The notes beneath the pieces are model-generated. The model made no database searches and was not told the origin of the DNA. It was given only the letters and a program-made list of their open reading frames with translations. The position numbers and the translations under genes were made by a program. Shown one piece after another: positions 15,428-24,514 of a stretch of 64,000 nt of DNA (the stretch's first letter is position 1; the number at the start of each line of letters is the position of its first letter). The stretch comes from Clostridium_X cadaveris (lineage in GTDB: Bacteria; Bacillota; Clostridia; Clostridiales; Clostridiaceae): assembly GCF_039521325.1 (NCBI RefSeq), contig NZ_BAAACD010000024.1. The stretch is one strand, 5' to 3'.

Positions 15428-17728
15428 CTATTTCTTCTTTCCTATAAACCTTTTTATTTCATTATTAGATATCTCCATAAAGCGACTCCAATTCATGTCT
15501 TCCATAAGGATTTCCACAGCATCTTCTATAGTATTCATAGTATATATGGAGAATTCTCCTTTTCTTACTGCTTCTTCTACCTTGTGATTTAGTATTATAT
15601 CACTAAGATTAGTAGCTGGGATTAAAACTCCTTTTCCATCAATCGTTGAGATACTGTCACATAAATTAAAAAATCCCTCTATCTTTTCATTTATTCCTCC
15701 TACAGGCTGAATTTCACCAAATTGATTAATAGAACCTGTAACAGCTATATTTTGATTTATTGAAATAGAAGTTAAAGCTGATAACATGGCTATAACCTCT
15801 GCTACAGAGGCACTATCACCTTCGAGATTTCCATAAACCTGCTCAAAGCTCAAATAAAAATCAACAGGTAGAGAGTTGTATTTGCCATACAAACTATTTA
15901 TATAGGCTTTTAAAATGTTTAAAGATTTCTCATGAATCTTACCGCTTAGCTTACTTTCTTTATGGGCATCTAGTATATTCCCATCGCCTTTATAGCAGAC
16001 ACAAGTTATCCTTATAGGCTTTCCAAAACTTATATTGTTTGTCCCTACCACAGATAATCCATTAACAGAACCAGTTTTAGTTCCATCTACATTTATAAGA
16101 ACTTTCCCTTCTTTGTACATATCAATATTTTCAATTTCAAAAATAGATTTTTCTTCTGTTATTTTTTGGATTGATGCTTCATCTATTTGATTCTTACCAC
16201 TTATCTTTGCTTTTATACAACATCTTTGCAATAATCTTACAACATCTTCATCATTAAAATAAATCTTGTCTCTATTTTCAGATTTTCTGCATAAATATTT
16301 CACGATTTCTTTAAAACCACCATGAGTTATCTGAAGCAAATTGTTGTCTTTAATTATCTTATTTAGCCTAACTCTTATATCTTCCATATCTTCTTTACAA
16401 ATCCTTATCACAGGATTTGCTTCTAAATGTATTGGAAAATTGCTTTTAAAATTACTATCATATTCTGATAATATATTGTAATATTCAAAATCTCCTATTA
16501 TTATTATTTTCGTATCAAATGGTATCTCTTCAATGTCTAAAGTGCTTAAAGATAGTATTTCTAAATAACTTCTATAAAAATCATAGCTTATTTTTTTATT
16601 AAATATAGCTTTGTTTAAATACTCATATGAACCTGCGTTATTTAACAAATCGCTAATCCTTACAATAAACACTCCTTCATTGGCTCTTATAAGTGATCCT
16701 CCATATATTAGAGAAGGACTTGTAGCATACGTTCCACTCTGAGTTTCATATTCTATTTTGCCCATGAGATTAGACACTGTAGGATTGCTTTCAAATATTA
16801 CTCTTGGATGTTTTTCTCCACTATTGTCAGCTATTATATTTACTATAAATTTTTCTATAATCTTATCTATAACCTCTGCATCATCATCCAATTCTCCTGA
16901 AAAATTATCTACCGCTGAATCTATAATATTATTTATCACAAATTCCAAATAATTCATAGAAACTTCATCACCATTTAAATCTTTGTAATATTGATCTTTT
17001 ATATCTTTGCTTTTATCATCCAAATAAGTTTTCATTATCATCTTTACCTTATCTAGATATTTATCTTCAAGCTCTCTTATTGAATCTAATATATCTTGAG
17101 CTGAACTCTTAAGTTTTGATACTTTTCCTAAAATCTCCTCCTTAAGAAGCATATCAAGACCGTCATATTCCTTGGTCGTCATGGCTTCCCCTTCTTCTTT
17201 TAATGGCATAAAAGCAAATCCTTGAGATGTAGCCTTTATGTCAAACCCCTCATCTTTAGCTTTTTCCATTAAAAATTCTATTAAATCACTTCTCTTTTTA
17301 TTTAATTCATCCATAATTAAATCTTTATCATTTGCCGAGGAAGTACTGTAAAATTTTAAAATTATTTTATATACTTCCTCCTTAACAAACTCTAAAGATT
17401 CTTTAAGCTTTACTGCCATACCATTTTTAAGAATAAGCACTTTAGGAGCTTTTTCATTATCATATATGACATAGCAAATATCCTTAGGCGGATTTTTGCC
17501 TTTTAATATCTCTTCTATTCTTGATATAAGATCATTTATTTTATCTTTAGAGAATTCGTCTACCAAATATATATTCAAATCTCCTTTTTCATCATGTAAA
17601 ACTATCTCTTCTATCTCTTTGTATACATCTTTATATTCGTGAAGCACACAATCCTTCGAAAGATCCATGTCTTCACCTTTAAAATCAAACTGAAATATTA
17701 CTTCCTTAGAGGTTAATTTTCTCTTCAT
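15428..17728 (-). CDS. Lon-family protease with degenerate ATPase domain (LonC-like)
   Basis: Lon-type peptidase of the TTC1975/LonC branch. The 766-residue protein keeps the family N-terminus (LTSKEVIFQFDF), the IFESNPTVSNLMGKIEYET segment and the C-terminal Lon protease domain with Ser639 (EGDSASVAE) and Lys682 (GGINEKIEG), 43 residues apart as in E. coli Lon. The place of the Walker A loop (about 45-75) reads NIYLVDEFSKDKIND, with no GxxGxGKT, and the Walker B stretch reads GVFIVRISDLL with no DE pair, so ATP hydrolysis is unlikely. ATG 17728 has AGGTG before it. Sits upstream of spoIIA but apparently has its own transcript. Confidence 0.85.
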   Translation of the reverse strand: MKRKLTSKEVIFQFDFKGEDMDLSKDCVLHEYKDVYKEIEEIVLHDEKGDLNIYLVDEFSKDKINDLISRIEEILKGKNPPKDICYVIYDNEKAPKVLILKNGMAVKLKESLEFVKEEVYKIILKFYSTSSANDKDLIMDELNKKRSDLIEFLMEKAKDEGFDIKATSQGFAFMPLKEEGEAMTTKEYDGLDMLLKEEILGKVSKLKSSAQDILDSIRELEDKYLDKVKMIMKTYLDDKSKDIKDQYYKDLNGDEVSMNYLEFVINNIIDSAVDNFSGELDDDAEVIDKIIEKFIVNIIADNSGEKHPRVIFESNPTVSNLMGKIEYETQSGTYATSPSLIYGGSLIRANEGVFIVRISDLLNNAGSYEYLNKAIFNKKISYDFYRSYLEILSLSTLDIEEIPFDTKIIIIGDFEYYNILSEYDSNFKSNFPIHLEANPVIRICKEDMEDIRVRLNKIIKDNNLLQITHGGFKEIVKYLCRKSENRDKIYFNDEDVVRLLQRCCIKAKISGKNQIDEASIQKITEEKSIFEIENIDMYKEGKVLINVDGTKTGSVNGLSVVGTNNISFGKPIRITCVCYKGDGNILDAHKESKLSGKIHEKSLNILKAYINSLYGKYNSLPVDFYLSFEQVYGNLEGDSASVAEVIAMLSALTSISINQNIAVTGSINQFGEIQPVGGINEKIEGFFNLCDSISTIDGKGVLIPATNLSDIILNHKVEEAVRKGEFSIYTMNTIEDAVEILMEDMNWSRFMEISNNEIKRFIGKKK

Positions 17729-18055
17729 AGCCGCACCTATCTTTAATTTTTTTAAAGATAGTCCTCCCTTCAAAACATTACTATTATATTAATATTCATT
17801 ATTGTGATTTTTAGTAACAATATTAAAAATAAAAGTTTTATGATACCCTTAACTTATTAACTATATTTTTAATAGAGAAATTGTTAGAACATAAAATAAG
17901 TTAATTTATGTATAAAAATATCTAACATAAGTTTTAATCTACAAATTTTATATAAGCTATTTTAATGATATTTATACTATGATATAATATTTCTTAGTCA
18001 TATATAAAATTGATGTAATAATATATTTACAATTTATAGTAAAGGAGTCTTTAAT
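17729..18055. other. AT-rich divergent intergenic region
   Basis: Gap of 327 bases between the leftward Lon-like gene and the rightward small basic-protein gene. A likely plus-strand -10 box TATAAT lies at 17983-17988 with a poor -35 (TTTTAA, 17960-17965). A palindrome TATCTTTAA...TTAAAGATA (about 17737-17760) lies just upstream of the Lon-like start. I see no further gene or RNA. Confidence 0.5.
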
Positions 18056-18469
18056 ATGGGATTTAAGGATAAGCTTGTACAGCATTATACTAATGCTTAT
18101 TTCAAAAAATATGGTGACAGATTAACACAAGTTCAAGGAAATGTAGTTTCTGCTAAGGTAGAAGAAAAGAGTATTCTTTGGATTTTTCATAAGCTAACTG
18201 CAACACTAATTGTTAGACCTCAAGGAACAAAAAACGTAACTAAGTGCGTTTATCAAAAAAATAAATGGTTTAAAAAACCTGAATTTATAACTGTAGCTCA
18301 AGGACATTCTGTAATCATTCAAGGACTAAAAGGCAAAAAAGGTAAAAAAGGCAAAGAGAACAAAGAAAGTATAGAAGTTATGAACATAAGAAACTTAACT
18401 ACAAAACGTGATTTAGTTCCTGTTGATGCTCCAATGAAACAGCAAGTTAAAAGAGTTAGATACAAATAA
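18056..18469 (+). CDS. Small basic protein of unknown function
   Basis: I do not assign a function. The 137 residues are soluble and strongly basic, without signal peptide or membrane helix. Residues 1-95 look like a folded, beta-rich domain (VVSAKVEEKSILWIFHKLTATLIVRP, FITVAQGHSVIIQGL); then comes a Lys/Gly tract KGKKGKKGKENKE and a basic tail. The lysine tract suggests RNA, DNA or cell-wall polymer binding, which is inference. ATG 18056 follows AAAGGAG. Monocistronic, with its own terminator. Confidence 0.8.
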   Translation: MGFKDKLVQHYTNAYFKKYGDRLTQVQGNVVSAKVEEKSILWIFHKLTATLIVRPQGTKNVTKCVYQKNKWFKKPEFITVAQGHSVIIQGLKGKKGKKGKENKESIEVMNIRNLTTKRDLVPVDAPMKQQVKRVRYK

Positions 18470-18475
18470 ATTATT

Positions 18476-18506
18476 AACGGCTAGCCATGAGGTTAGCCGT
18501 TTTTTC
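18476..18506 (+). terminator. Terminator between convergent genes
   Basis: Stem AACGGCTAGCC / GGTTAGCCGTT with a four-base loop, followed by TTTTTTC. It ends the small basic-protein gene and abuts the stop codon of the ATPase gene on the other strand. Confidence 0.9.
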
Positions 18507-18507
18507 A

Positions 18508-21048
18508 TTATCTTTTTCTATATAGATACAAGCTGTTTATCATCGCTATTATCCCTGAAAAGAAAACCACTATAAACCATTGTCCAATATTTAACATTGT
18601 AGTTTGGAAAACAATAGATAAAAATGGTATATAAATTATAGATAAAAGCATTACGATGGATACTAATACAGCTCCAACTAAATATGGATTAGTAAATAAT
18701 TTTATCTCAAATATAGAGTGTCTTTCAGACCTGCATTCAAATACATGAATTAATTGAGATAAAACTAAAGTACTAAGAGTCATAGTCCTGCAAGTTTTAA
18801 TGCTGAATCCATAATACATTCCTGCTATAAAAGTTAAAAGTGTGCAAATTCCTATAAGTGCTCCCCTTATAACTATCTTTTCAACTAATCCTCTAGCAAA
18901 TATATCCTCATTCTTTTTCCTTGGTTTTTCTCCCATTATATCACTGTCTGGTGGGTCTACACCTAACGCTATTGCTGGAAGTCCATCTGTTGCAAGATTT
19001 ACAAATAGTATTTGTATTGGTGATAATGGTATTGGAAGACTGAACATAGATGCTAAAAACATAGTTAGAACTTCTCCCAAATTACATGAGAGCAAGTATC
19101 TAATAAATTTTCGTATGTTATTGTATATTACTCTTCCCTCTTCTACTGCAGAAACTATAGTTGAAAAATTATCGTCCATAAGTATCATAGCAGAAGCCTC
19201 TTTAGATACATCTGTTCCTGATATACCCATAGCTATTCCTATATCGGCTTCTTTTATGGCAGGAGCATCATTAACTCCATCTCCGGTCATAGCCACTACT
19301 TTCCCAATACTCTTATAAGCTTTAACTATTCTAAGTTTGTGATTTGGACTTACTCTCGCATATATCTTTGTTTTCATAACTTTTTTTATAAGATCTTTGT
19401 CACTGATACTCTCTATCTCTTCGCCAGTCATGACTTCATCTAGAGATGTACATAAATCAATTTCTTTTCCTATAGCAAATGCTGTATTTTTATGGTCTCC
19501 AGTTATCATAACAGGTCTTATTCCAGCCATTCTGCATTTTAGAATAGAATCCTTTACTTCTTTTCTTGGAGGATCTATAATACCAGCTATTCCTAAGAAA
19601 ATAAGATCTTTCTCTAAAGACTCATTTTTTGTAATTCCGCTGTCCTTATAAGCTGCGCCTATACATCTTAAAGCCTTAAGTGACATTTCTTCTATAGATT
19701 TTGACACCTTATTTTTTAAAGTATAATCAAAAGGAACTACAGAATTATTCAAAAGTATATATTTGCATTTTCCAATTAATTTTTCAGGTGCACCCTTAAC
19801 ATAACATACCTCTTTTCCATTTTCTTTTACTACTACAGACATCATTTTTCTAGATGAGTCAAATGGAAGTTCATAAATTCTTTGAGCGCCGTTTAAAAAT
19901 ATTTTTATATCTTTCATATTCTTAAAATAAGCACTTATTAAAGCCGTTTCTGTAGGATCACCCATTAGTCCTTTTTCCATAGACCTACTTTCAAAATCAT
20001 AATTACAGTCATTGCAATAAGTAAAGGCTTTCTTTAAAAGAATATTTTCTGGTAATGATATTTTGTCACTTTCATATATGTTATTGTTAAAGTACATAGC
20101 TTTTACAGTCATCTTATTTTCTGTAAGAGTACCTGTCTTATCACTGCATATTATAGAAGTACATCCTAAGGTTTCAACTGCTGGCAGCTTTCTTACAAGA
20201 GCATTTCTCTTAAGCATTCTAGATACTCCTAATGCTAGTGAAACTGTAACTATTGCTGGAAGTCCTTCTGGTATAGCTGCCACAGCTAGTGATACTCCCA
20301 AAAGGAACATTTCTCTTGGTTCTTGTCCTCTTGCTATTCCTACTAAAGTTACAACAGCGCATATAGCCATACATACAACAACAAGAACTCGCCCGACTCT
20401 ATTTAATTTTTCCTTCAATGGCGACTTTTCTTCTTCTATGTTTGATAACATATCAGCTATCTTTCCCATTTCTGTTGACATTCCTACTTCTGTTATCTTA
20501 GCTAGGGCCTTTCCCTTTAAAACGATAGTTCCCATAAAAATTTTATTATTTCCTCTTAAGTTCTTTTCAACACCATCAGATTCACCAGTCAAAAGAGATT
20601 CATTTACCATGATTCCATTGCCATCAATGATTATTCCATCACCTGGTATCCTATCTCCTGCCTCTAAAACTACCACATCACCTAATGTAATCTTTTCCGC
20701 GCTCATGACGCATATCTTCCCATTTCTATAAACTTTAGTTGTAGGAGCTGCTAAATTTTTTAAAGCTTCTAAGGATTTCTCTGTTCTATACTCTTGAACA
20801 AAACCTAGCAACCCATTTATTACAACTATTATAAGTATGGTTATAGCATCTGCCATGTCTCCCATAATTCCTGATATGACAGTAGCTGCCAATAGCACCC
20901 ACGTCATGAAATCATTGAACTGTGCTAAAAATATAAAGATGGGAGATATCTTTTTCTTATCTTGAAGAGTATTTAATCCATAGACTTTTAATCTTTTATC
21001 AGCTTCCTCGTTTGTTAAACCAATTATTAAATCTTTTTCTTCAACCAT
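18508..21048 (-). CDS. P-type Ca2+-transporting ATPase (P2A, SERCA-like)
   Basis: Membrane pump exporting Ca2+ at the cost of ATP. The 846 residues show the actuator motif TGES (154-157), the M4 site VAAIPEGLP (about 256-264), the phosphorylated D303 in SDKTGTLT, KGAPE, the hinge TGDGVNDAPAIKEADIG, and Ca2+ ligands in M5 (SCNLGEVL) and M6 (FVNLATDG). These match the Ca2+ sites of SERCA, so calcium is the likely cargo, although Mn2+ or other divalent ions cannot be excluded. Ten membrane helices are expected. ATG 21048 follows GGAGAGAT. Monocistronic, divergent from the pyrophosphatase gene. Confidence 0.93.
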   Translation of the reverse strand: MVEEKDLIIGLTNEEADKRLKVYGLNTLQDKKKISPIFIFLAQFNDFMTWVLLAATVISGIMGDMADAITILIIVVINGLLGFVQEYRTEKSLEALKNLAAPTTKVYRNGKICVMSAEKITLGDVVVLEAGDRIPGDGIIIDGNGIMVNESLLTGESDGVEKNLRGNNKIFMGTIVLKGKALAKITEVGMSTEMGKIADMLSNIEEEKSPLKEKLNRVGRVLVVVCMAICAVVTLVGIARGQEPREMFLLGVSLAVAAIPEGLPAIVTVSLALGVSRMLKRNALVRKLPAVETLGCTSIICSDKTGTLTENKMTVKAMYFNNNIYESDKISLPENILLKKAFTYCNDCNYDFESRSMEKGLMGDPTETALISAYFKNMKDIKIFLNGAQRIYELPFDSSRKMMSVVVKENGKEVCYVKGAPEKLIGKCKYILLNNSVVPFDYTLKNKVSKSIEEMSLKALRCIGAAYKDSGITKNESLEKDLIFLGIAGIIDPPRKEVKDSILKCRMAGIRPVMITGDHKNTAFAIGKEIDLCTSLDEVMTGEEIESISDKDLIKKVMKTKIYARVSPNHKLRIVKAYKSIGKVVAMTGDGVNDAPAIKEADIGIAMGISGTDVSKEASAMILMDDNFSTIVSAVEEGRVIYNNIRKFIRYLLSCNLGEVLTMFLASMFSLPIPLSPIQILFVNLATDGLPAIALGVDPPDSDIMGEKPRKKNEDIFARGLVEKIVIRGALIGICTLLTFIAGMYYGFSIKTCRTMTLSTLVLSQLIHVFECRSERHSIFEIKLFTNPYLVGAVLVSIVMLLSIIYIPFLSIVFQTTMLNIGQWFIVVFFSGIIAMINSLYLYRKR

Positions 21049-21169
21049 TTTATCTCTCCTCTGGTATTAAAATTATGTTATATAGTAATATATGTTAATA
21101 CCCCTTGAGTATATGAAATATTTATGATATAAAAATATGTATCAGTGCTAATTTAAGGAGGCGTTTTTA

Positions 21170-22813
21170 TTGAAAGACGTATTATACATTACAGGACACA
21201 AAAATCCCGACTCAGATTCAATCTGTGCTGCTATAGCTTACGCTTATTTCAAGAATAAAATAGGAGTATCAACAGCTATGGCAGCAAGACTGGGAGAAGT
21301 AAACAGAGAAACTAAGTTTATACTTGATTATTTTGGAGTAAACGAGCCTACTTTAATAGAAACAGTAAAGCTTCAAGTATCTGACCTTCATATAGATAAT
21401 ATAGCACCTATATCAAAAGATATATCTGTTAAAATGGCATGGGCCATAATGAAAAAAAATGATGCAAAAACTCTACCTGTAACAGATGAAAACAATAATC
21501 TTATAGGACTTGTTTCCTTATCAAACCTCACTTCTACCTGCATGGATATTTGGGACAGCCATATACTAGGTAAAAGTCAGACTACTTTAGATAATATTTT
21601 AGATACATTATCTGGTGAGATAATATATGCTACTGATGAACCTTCTTTCAAGGGTAAAATTGTTGTTTCTGCAATGCATCCAGATAGCTTGAAAGATATA
21701 GTGGAAGAAGGAGATATTGCTCTTTGTGGTGATAGAGAAGATGCACAATCTCTTCTTATAAACTCAAAAGCATCACTTATTATAGTTACAGGAAAACATT
21801 ATTTAAGTGATACTCTTATAAATAAAGCTAAAGAAAATAAATGTAGTATAATCTCTACCCCTTATGATTCATTTACAGCTTCAAGACTTATAACACAAAG
21901 TATTCCTGTAAGTTACATAATGACTACAGGTGATCTTGTAAGCTTTTCTACAGAAGACTTTGTTGATGAGATAAAAAGTGTAATGCTTGAAACCAGATAT
22001 AGAAGCTATCCTGTTGTTAATGAAAGCAATAAGGTAATGGGAAGCATATCTAGGTATCATCTTATAGCTCAAGCTAAAAAGAAAGTGATTTTAGTAGACC
22101 ATAATGAAAAAGGTCAGTCTGTTCATGGTCTTGAAGAGGCAGAAGTTTTAGAAATAATAGACCATCATAGAATTGCTGACATACAAACTGGTAATCCTAT
22201 TTATTTTAGAAATGAGCCAGTTGGAAGTACTTCAACTATAGTGTCATCAATTTTCTTCGAAAATGGCATAATACCATCAAAAAAAATAGCCGGCATATTA
22301 TGTGCTGCTATAATATCAGACACTCTTTTATTTAGATCTCCAACATGTACTCAAGTTGATAAAATCATGGCTAATAGACTTTCAAAAATAGCAGATATAA
22401 ATATAAATGAATTTGCTAAAGAAATGTTTAAAGCCGGAACATCATTAAGCGGAAGAACACCTTATCAAATGCTACATCAAGACTTCAAAGTATTTAATAT
22501 AGATAACATAAAAATAGGTGTATCCCAAATAAATACAATGGATATTGAAGGATTTCAGTCATTAAAAGATGATATTTTAGATCTAATGGAAGAATATACA
22601 AAAGAAAATAGTTTCAGGATTTTAGTATTTATGCTTACTGATATCTTAAAGGAAGGGTCTGAAATTCTTGTAGTAGGTCCTGATAAAGATATAATATCAA
22701 AAACTTTCAATGTAGATTTTGATACAACAAATTCAGCATTCCTTCCTGGAGTTCTTTCTCGTAAGAAGCAGGTTATACCTCCAATAACAGCTACTATAGC
22801 TTCTTTAAACTAA
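21170..22813 (+). CDS. Mn2+-dependent inorganic pyrophosphatase with CBS and DRTGG domains
   Basis: Family II pyrophosphatase, hydrolysing PPi to phosphate in the cytoplasm. The 547 residues start with the DHH-type metal motif GHKNPDSDS, interrupted after about residue 70 by a regulatory insert: CBS1 (about 75-125), DRTGG domain (about 130-245) and CBS2 (about 248-305). The catalytic fold resumes with LVDHNE and IIDHHRIAD, then the DHHA2 domain with a C-terminal SRKKQVIPP. CBS-type enzymes of clostridia are inhibited by AMP/ADP and activated by ATP and diadenosine polyphosphates. The start is TTG at 21170, with AAGGAGG before it. Confidence 0.95.
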   Translation: MKDVLYITGHKNPDSDSICAAIAYAYFKNKIGVSTAMAARLGEVNRETKFILDYFGVNEPTLIETVKLQVSDLHIDNIAPISKDISVKMAWAIMKKNDAKTLPVTDENNNLIGLVSLSNLTSTCMDIWDSHILGKSQTTLDNILDTLSGEIIYATDEPSFKGKIVVSAMHPDSLKDIVEEGDIALCGDREDAQSLLINSKASLIIVTGKHYLSDTLINKAKENKCSIISTPYDSFTASRLITQSIPVSYIMTTGDLVSFSTEDFVDEIKSVMLETRYRSYPVVNESNKVMGSISRYHLIAQAKKKVILVDHNEKGQSVHGLEEAEVLEIIDHHRIADIQTGNPIYFRNEPVGSTSTIVSSIFFENGIIPSKKIAGILCAAIISDTLLFRSPTCTQVDKIMANRLSKIADININEFAKEMFKAGTSLSGRTPYQMLHQDFKVFNIDNIKIGVSQINTMDIEGFQSLKDDILDLMEEYTKENSFRILVFMLTDILKEGSEILVVGPDKDIISKTFNVDFDTTNSAFLPGVLSRKKQVIPPITATIASLN

Positions 22814-22819
22814 AAAATA

Positions 22820-22857
22820 AAATCAGCAGATTTTCAAATATCTCTGCTGATTTTTTA
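22820..22857 (+). terminator. Pyrophosphatase terminator
   Basis: Stem AAATCAGCAGA / TCTGCTGATTT (22820-22853) followed by a run of T. It abuts the stop codon of the convergent membrane-protein gene and can work for both. Confidence 0.9.
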
Positions 22858-22858
22858 C

Positions 22859-23623
22859 TTAAAGTATTCTTATAATTAAGAAAACTATAAAGAACAAAAA
22901 TGCTACACCATATACTATATTTAAATAATCCTTGATACACTCCTTATCAATCTTCGAATTAAAATTTCCATAACTCTTTATATAGCTTGCATTTTTACTC
23001 TGAAAGTAATAATAAAAGTTTATATTTTCTATATATGCAGCCATTATATCTGGATTTAAAACAGGTCTTTTTATTACATTTGATAGATAGTCCTCTTTAA
23101 AATCTATTTTGAATGTTCTGTTCTTAAAAATATATATGATGTAATAGATTCCTTGTAATATTAGAGATGGTATTATAGTTGTTATTCTAAAAAGAAAGTC
23201 TATAATCACATAATCTCCTACTTCGTAAAGTTGATAGATCATAAAATATATTATTCCATAATAGTTGTTTCTAAAAACCATTATGTAAAATAGAGGTGCT
23301 ATAAATCCACATAATATACCCTTTGTTAGAAGTGATAAAGATTTATAAAATTGTATTTTGTCAGTTAAGTTCAAATTATACCTCTCACTGTAACTTATGT
23401 TTATGACTAAAAAAGCAGTTATAAAGTTCATGTATTCATTAGACCCCAAATAGTAATATACAAAAAATAGAGCTATGATAAAAGATAAATATATAACCTC
23501 AACTACTATTTTTTCTCTAAAGATTTTTATAAGCTTATCATTTATCTTTTTAAAAATCTGCTGTCTATCGATTTTCCATAAAAGTATGCTGACTAGACAT
23601 CCTAATACATATCCTATACCCAT
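22859..23623 (-). CDS. Polytopic membrane protein of unknown function
   Basis: I recognise no family. The 254 residues have about six hydrophobic segments (near 1-16, 40-58, 62-75, 95-115, 120-165 and 232-253), a basic cytosolic loop (DRQQIFKKINDKLIKIFREK) and a polar region (about 170-230) with many Tyr and Asn. No transporter or enzyme motif stands out. ATG 23623 follows GGAGGGG. Between the pyrophosphatase gene and the che operon, both separated from it by strong hairpins, so it is monocistronic. Confidence 0.75.
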   Translation of the reverse strand: MGIGYVLGCLVSILLWKIDRQQIFKKINDKLIKIFREKIVVEVIYLSFIIALFFVYYYLGSNEYMNFITAFLVINISYSERYNLNLTDKIQFYKSLSLLTKGILCGFIAPLFYIMVFRNNYYGIIYFMIYQLYEVGDYVIIDFLFRITTIIPSLILQGIYYIIYIFKNRTFKIDFKEDYLSNVIKRPVLNPDIMAAYIENINFYYYFQSKNASYIKSYGNFNSKIDKECIKDYLNIVYGVAFLFFIVFLIIRIL

Positions 23624-23693
23624 AAAACCCCTCCATAATTCTAATAATAAATTATATGAAAAGCTTAAAGTTTATATTCTGATTATAATTAAT

Positions 23694-23743
23694 AAAGACT
23701 GAAAATTAGACTTATGTTTTTATAAATCTAATTTTCAGTCTTT
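23694..23743 (-). terminator. che operon terminator
   Basis: A perfect 17-base stem AAAGACTGAAAATTAGA / TCTAATTTTCAGTCTTT with a 16-base loop, beginning at the cheW stop codon. T-rich sequence follows on the minus strand. Confidence 0.88.
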
Positions 23744-24128
23744 ATATTATACAATTCGTATTTATTATAGATATTTTCTTTTCCTTTACTTCTACTACTC
23801 CACAAAGAAATATATTATTTTGAATTAACTCTATTTTTTCTTTATCTATCTCAACAATTTCTAAAGCTTTGTCAACTGTAATACCCATTTTTTCTTTATC
23901 TACATTAAATATAATTATATTTTTTTCAATATTATCTTTGCTTAAAGATAATATTGCTTTTATATCTAAAACAGTAATTATATTTCCATTAAGTCCAATA
24001 ATTCCTTTAATATAATAGGGCGCTAGAGGTACCCTTGTTATATCTCCTGTATCTTTTATAAGCTCTATATTTTCTATATCTAGTGCAAATAACTTTTCTT
24101 CTAAAGTAAAGATTAAAATCTGCATCAT
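23742..24128 (-). CDS. cheW: CheW-domain adaptor protein
   Basis: Adaptor coupling receptors to CheA. The 128 residues form a single CheW domain: FALDIENIELIKDTGDITRVP, YIKGIIGLNGNIITVLDIKAIL, then a GITVDKALEIVEI segment. No receiver domain, so CheW rather than CheV. It lies seven bases after cheY and ends the cheA-cheC-cheY-cheW operon. Slightly short at the C-terminus compared with typical CheW (about 140-160 residues). Confidence 0.9.
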   Translation of the reverse strand: MMQILIFTLEEKLFALDIENIELIKDTGDITRVPLAPYYIKGIIGLNGNIITVLDIKAILSLSKDNIEKNIIIFNVDKEKMGITVDKALEIVEIDKEKIELIQNNIFLCGVVEVKEKKISIINTNCII

Positions 24129-24135
24129 TCTATTC

Positions 24136-24495
24136 CTATCCTATAACTTTATTGATAGCCTCTAAAACCTGAGATTCCTCAAAAGGCTTTACTATAAAAT
24201 CTTTTGCTCCAGCTCTTATTGCATCTATGACCATAGCTTGCTGCCCCATAGCCGTACACATTATTATTTTAGCACAGCTATCTATTTTTTTGATCTCTTC
24301 CACTGCTTTAATTCCATCCATATCAGGCATAGTTATATCCATTGTTACTATATCTGGCTTGTACTTCTTATATTGTTCTATAGCAGACATTCCATCCTTT
24401 GCTTCTGCTACTACATGAAAACCATTCTGTTCTAATATATCCCTTATCATCATTCTCATAAAAGCTGCATCATCCACAATCAACACACTACTCAC
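24136..24495 (-). CDS. cheY: CheY-like single-domain response regulator
   Basis: Receiver domain that takes phosphate from CheA. The 119 residues show the acid pair D8-D9 (LIVDDA), phosphoacceptor D53 (VTMDITMPDMDG), the switch Thr in MCTAMG and the conserved Lys in FIVKPFEES. I chose GTG 24495, with GGTGGG eight bases upstream; an in-frame start at 24513 lies upstream of that site. Located between cheC, which can dephosphorylate it, and cheW. Confidence 0.93.
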   Translation of the reverse strand: MSSVLIVDDAAFMRMMIRDILEQNGFHVVAEAKDGMSAIEQYKKYKPDIVTMDITMPDMDGIKAVEEIKKIDSCAKIIMCTAMGQQAMVIDAIRAGAKDFIVKPFEESQVLEAINKVIG

Positions 24496-24514
24496 TTTTA
24501 TTCCCACCCCCACT

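Noticed and set aside
18337..18366. Short repeats of AAAAAAGG-type units in the small basic-protein gene as a CRISPR-like or satellite array
   Set aside because: They encode a Lys/Gly tract in frame and have no spacers; simple low-complexity coding sequence.
20063..20731. A 222-codon open frame on the plus strand inside the Ca2+ ATPase gene
   Set aside because: Antisense to conserved ATPase motifs; low-complexity Ser/Thr/Pro translation; a shadow frame.
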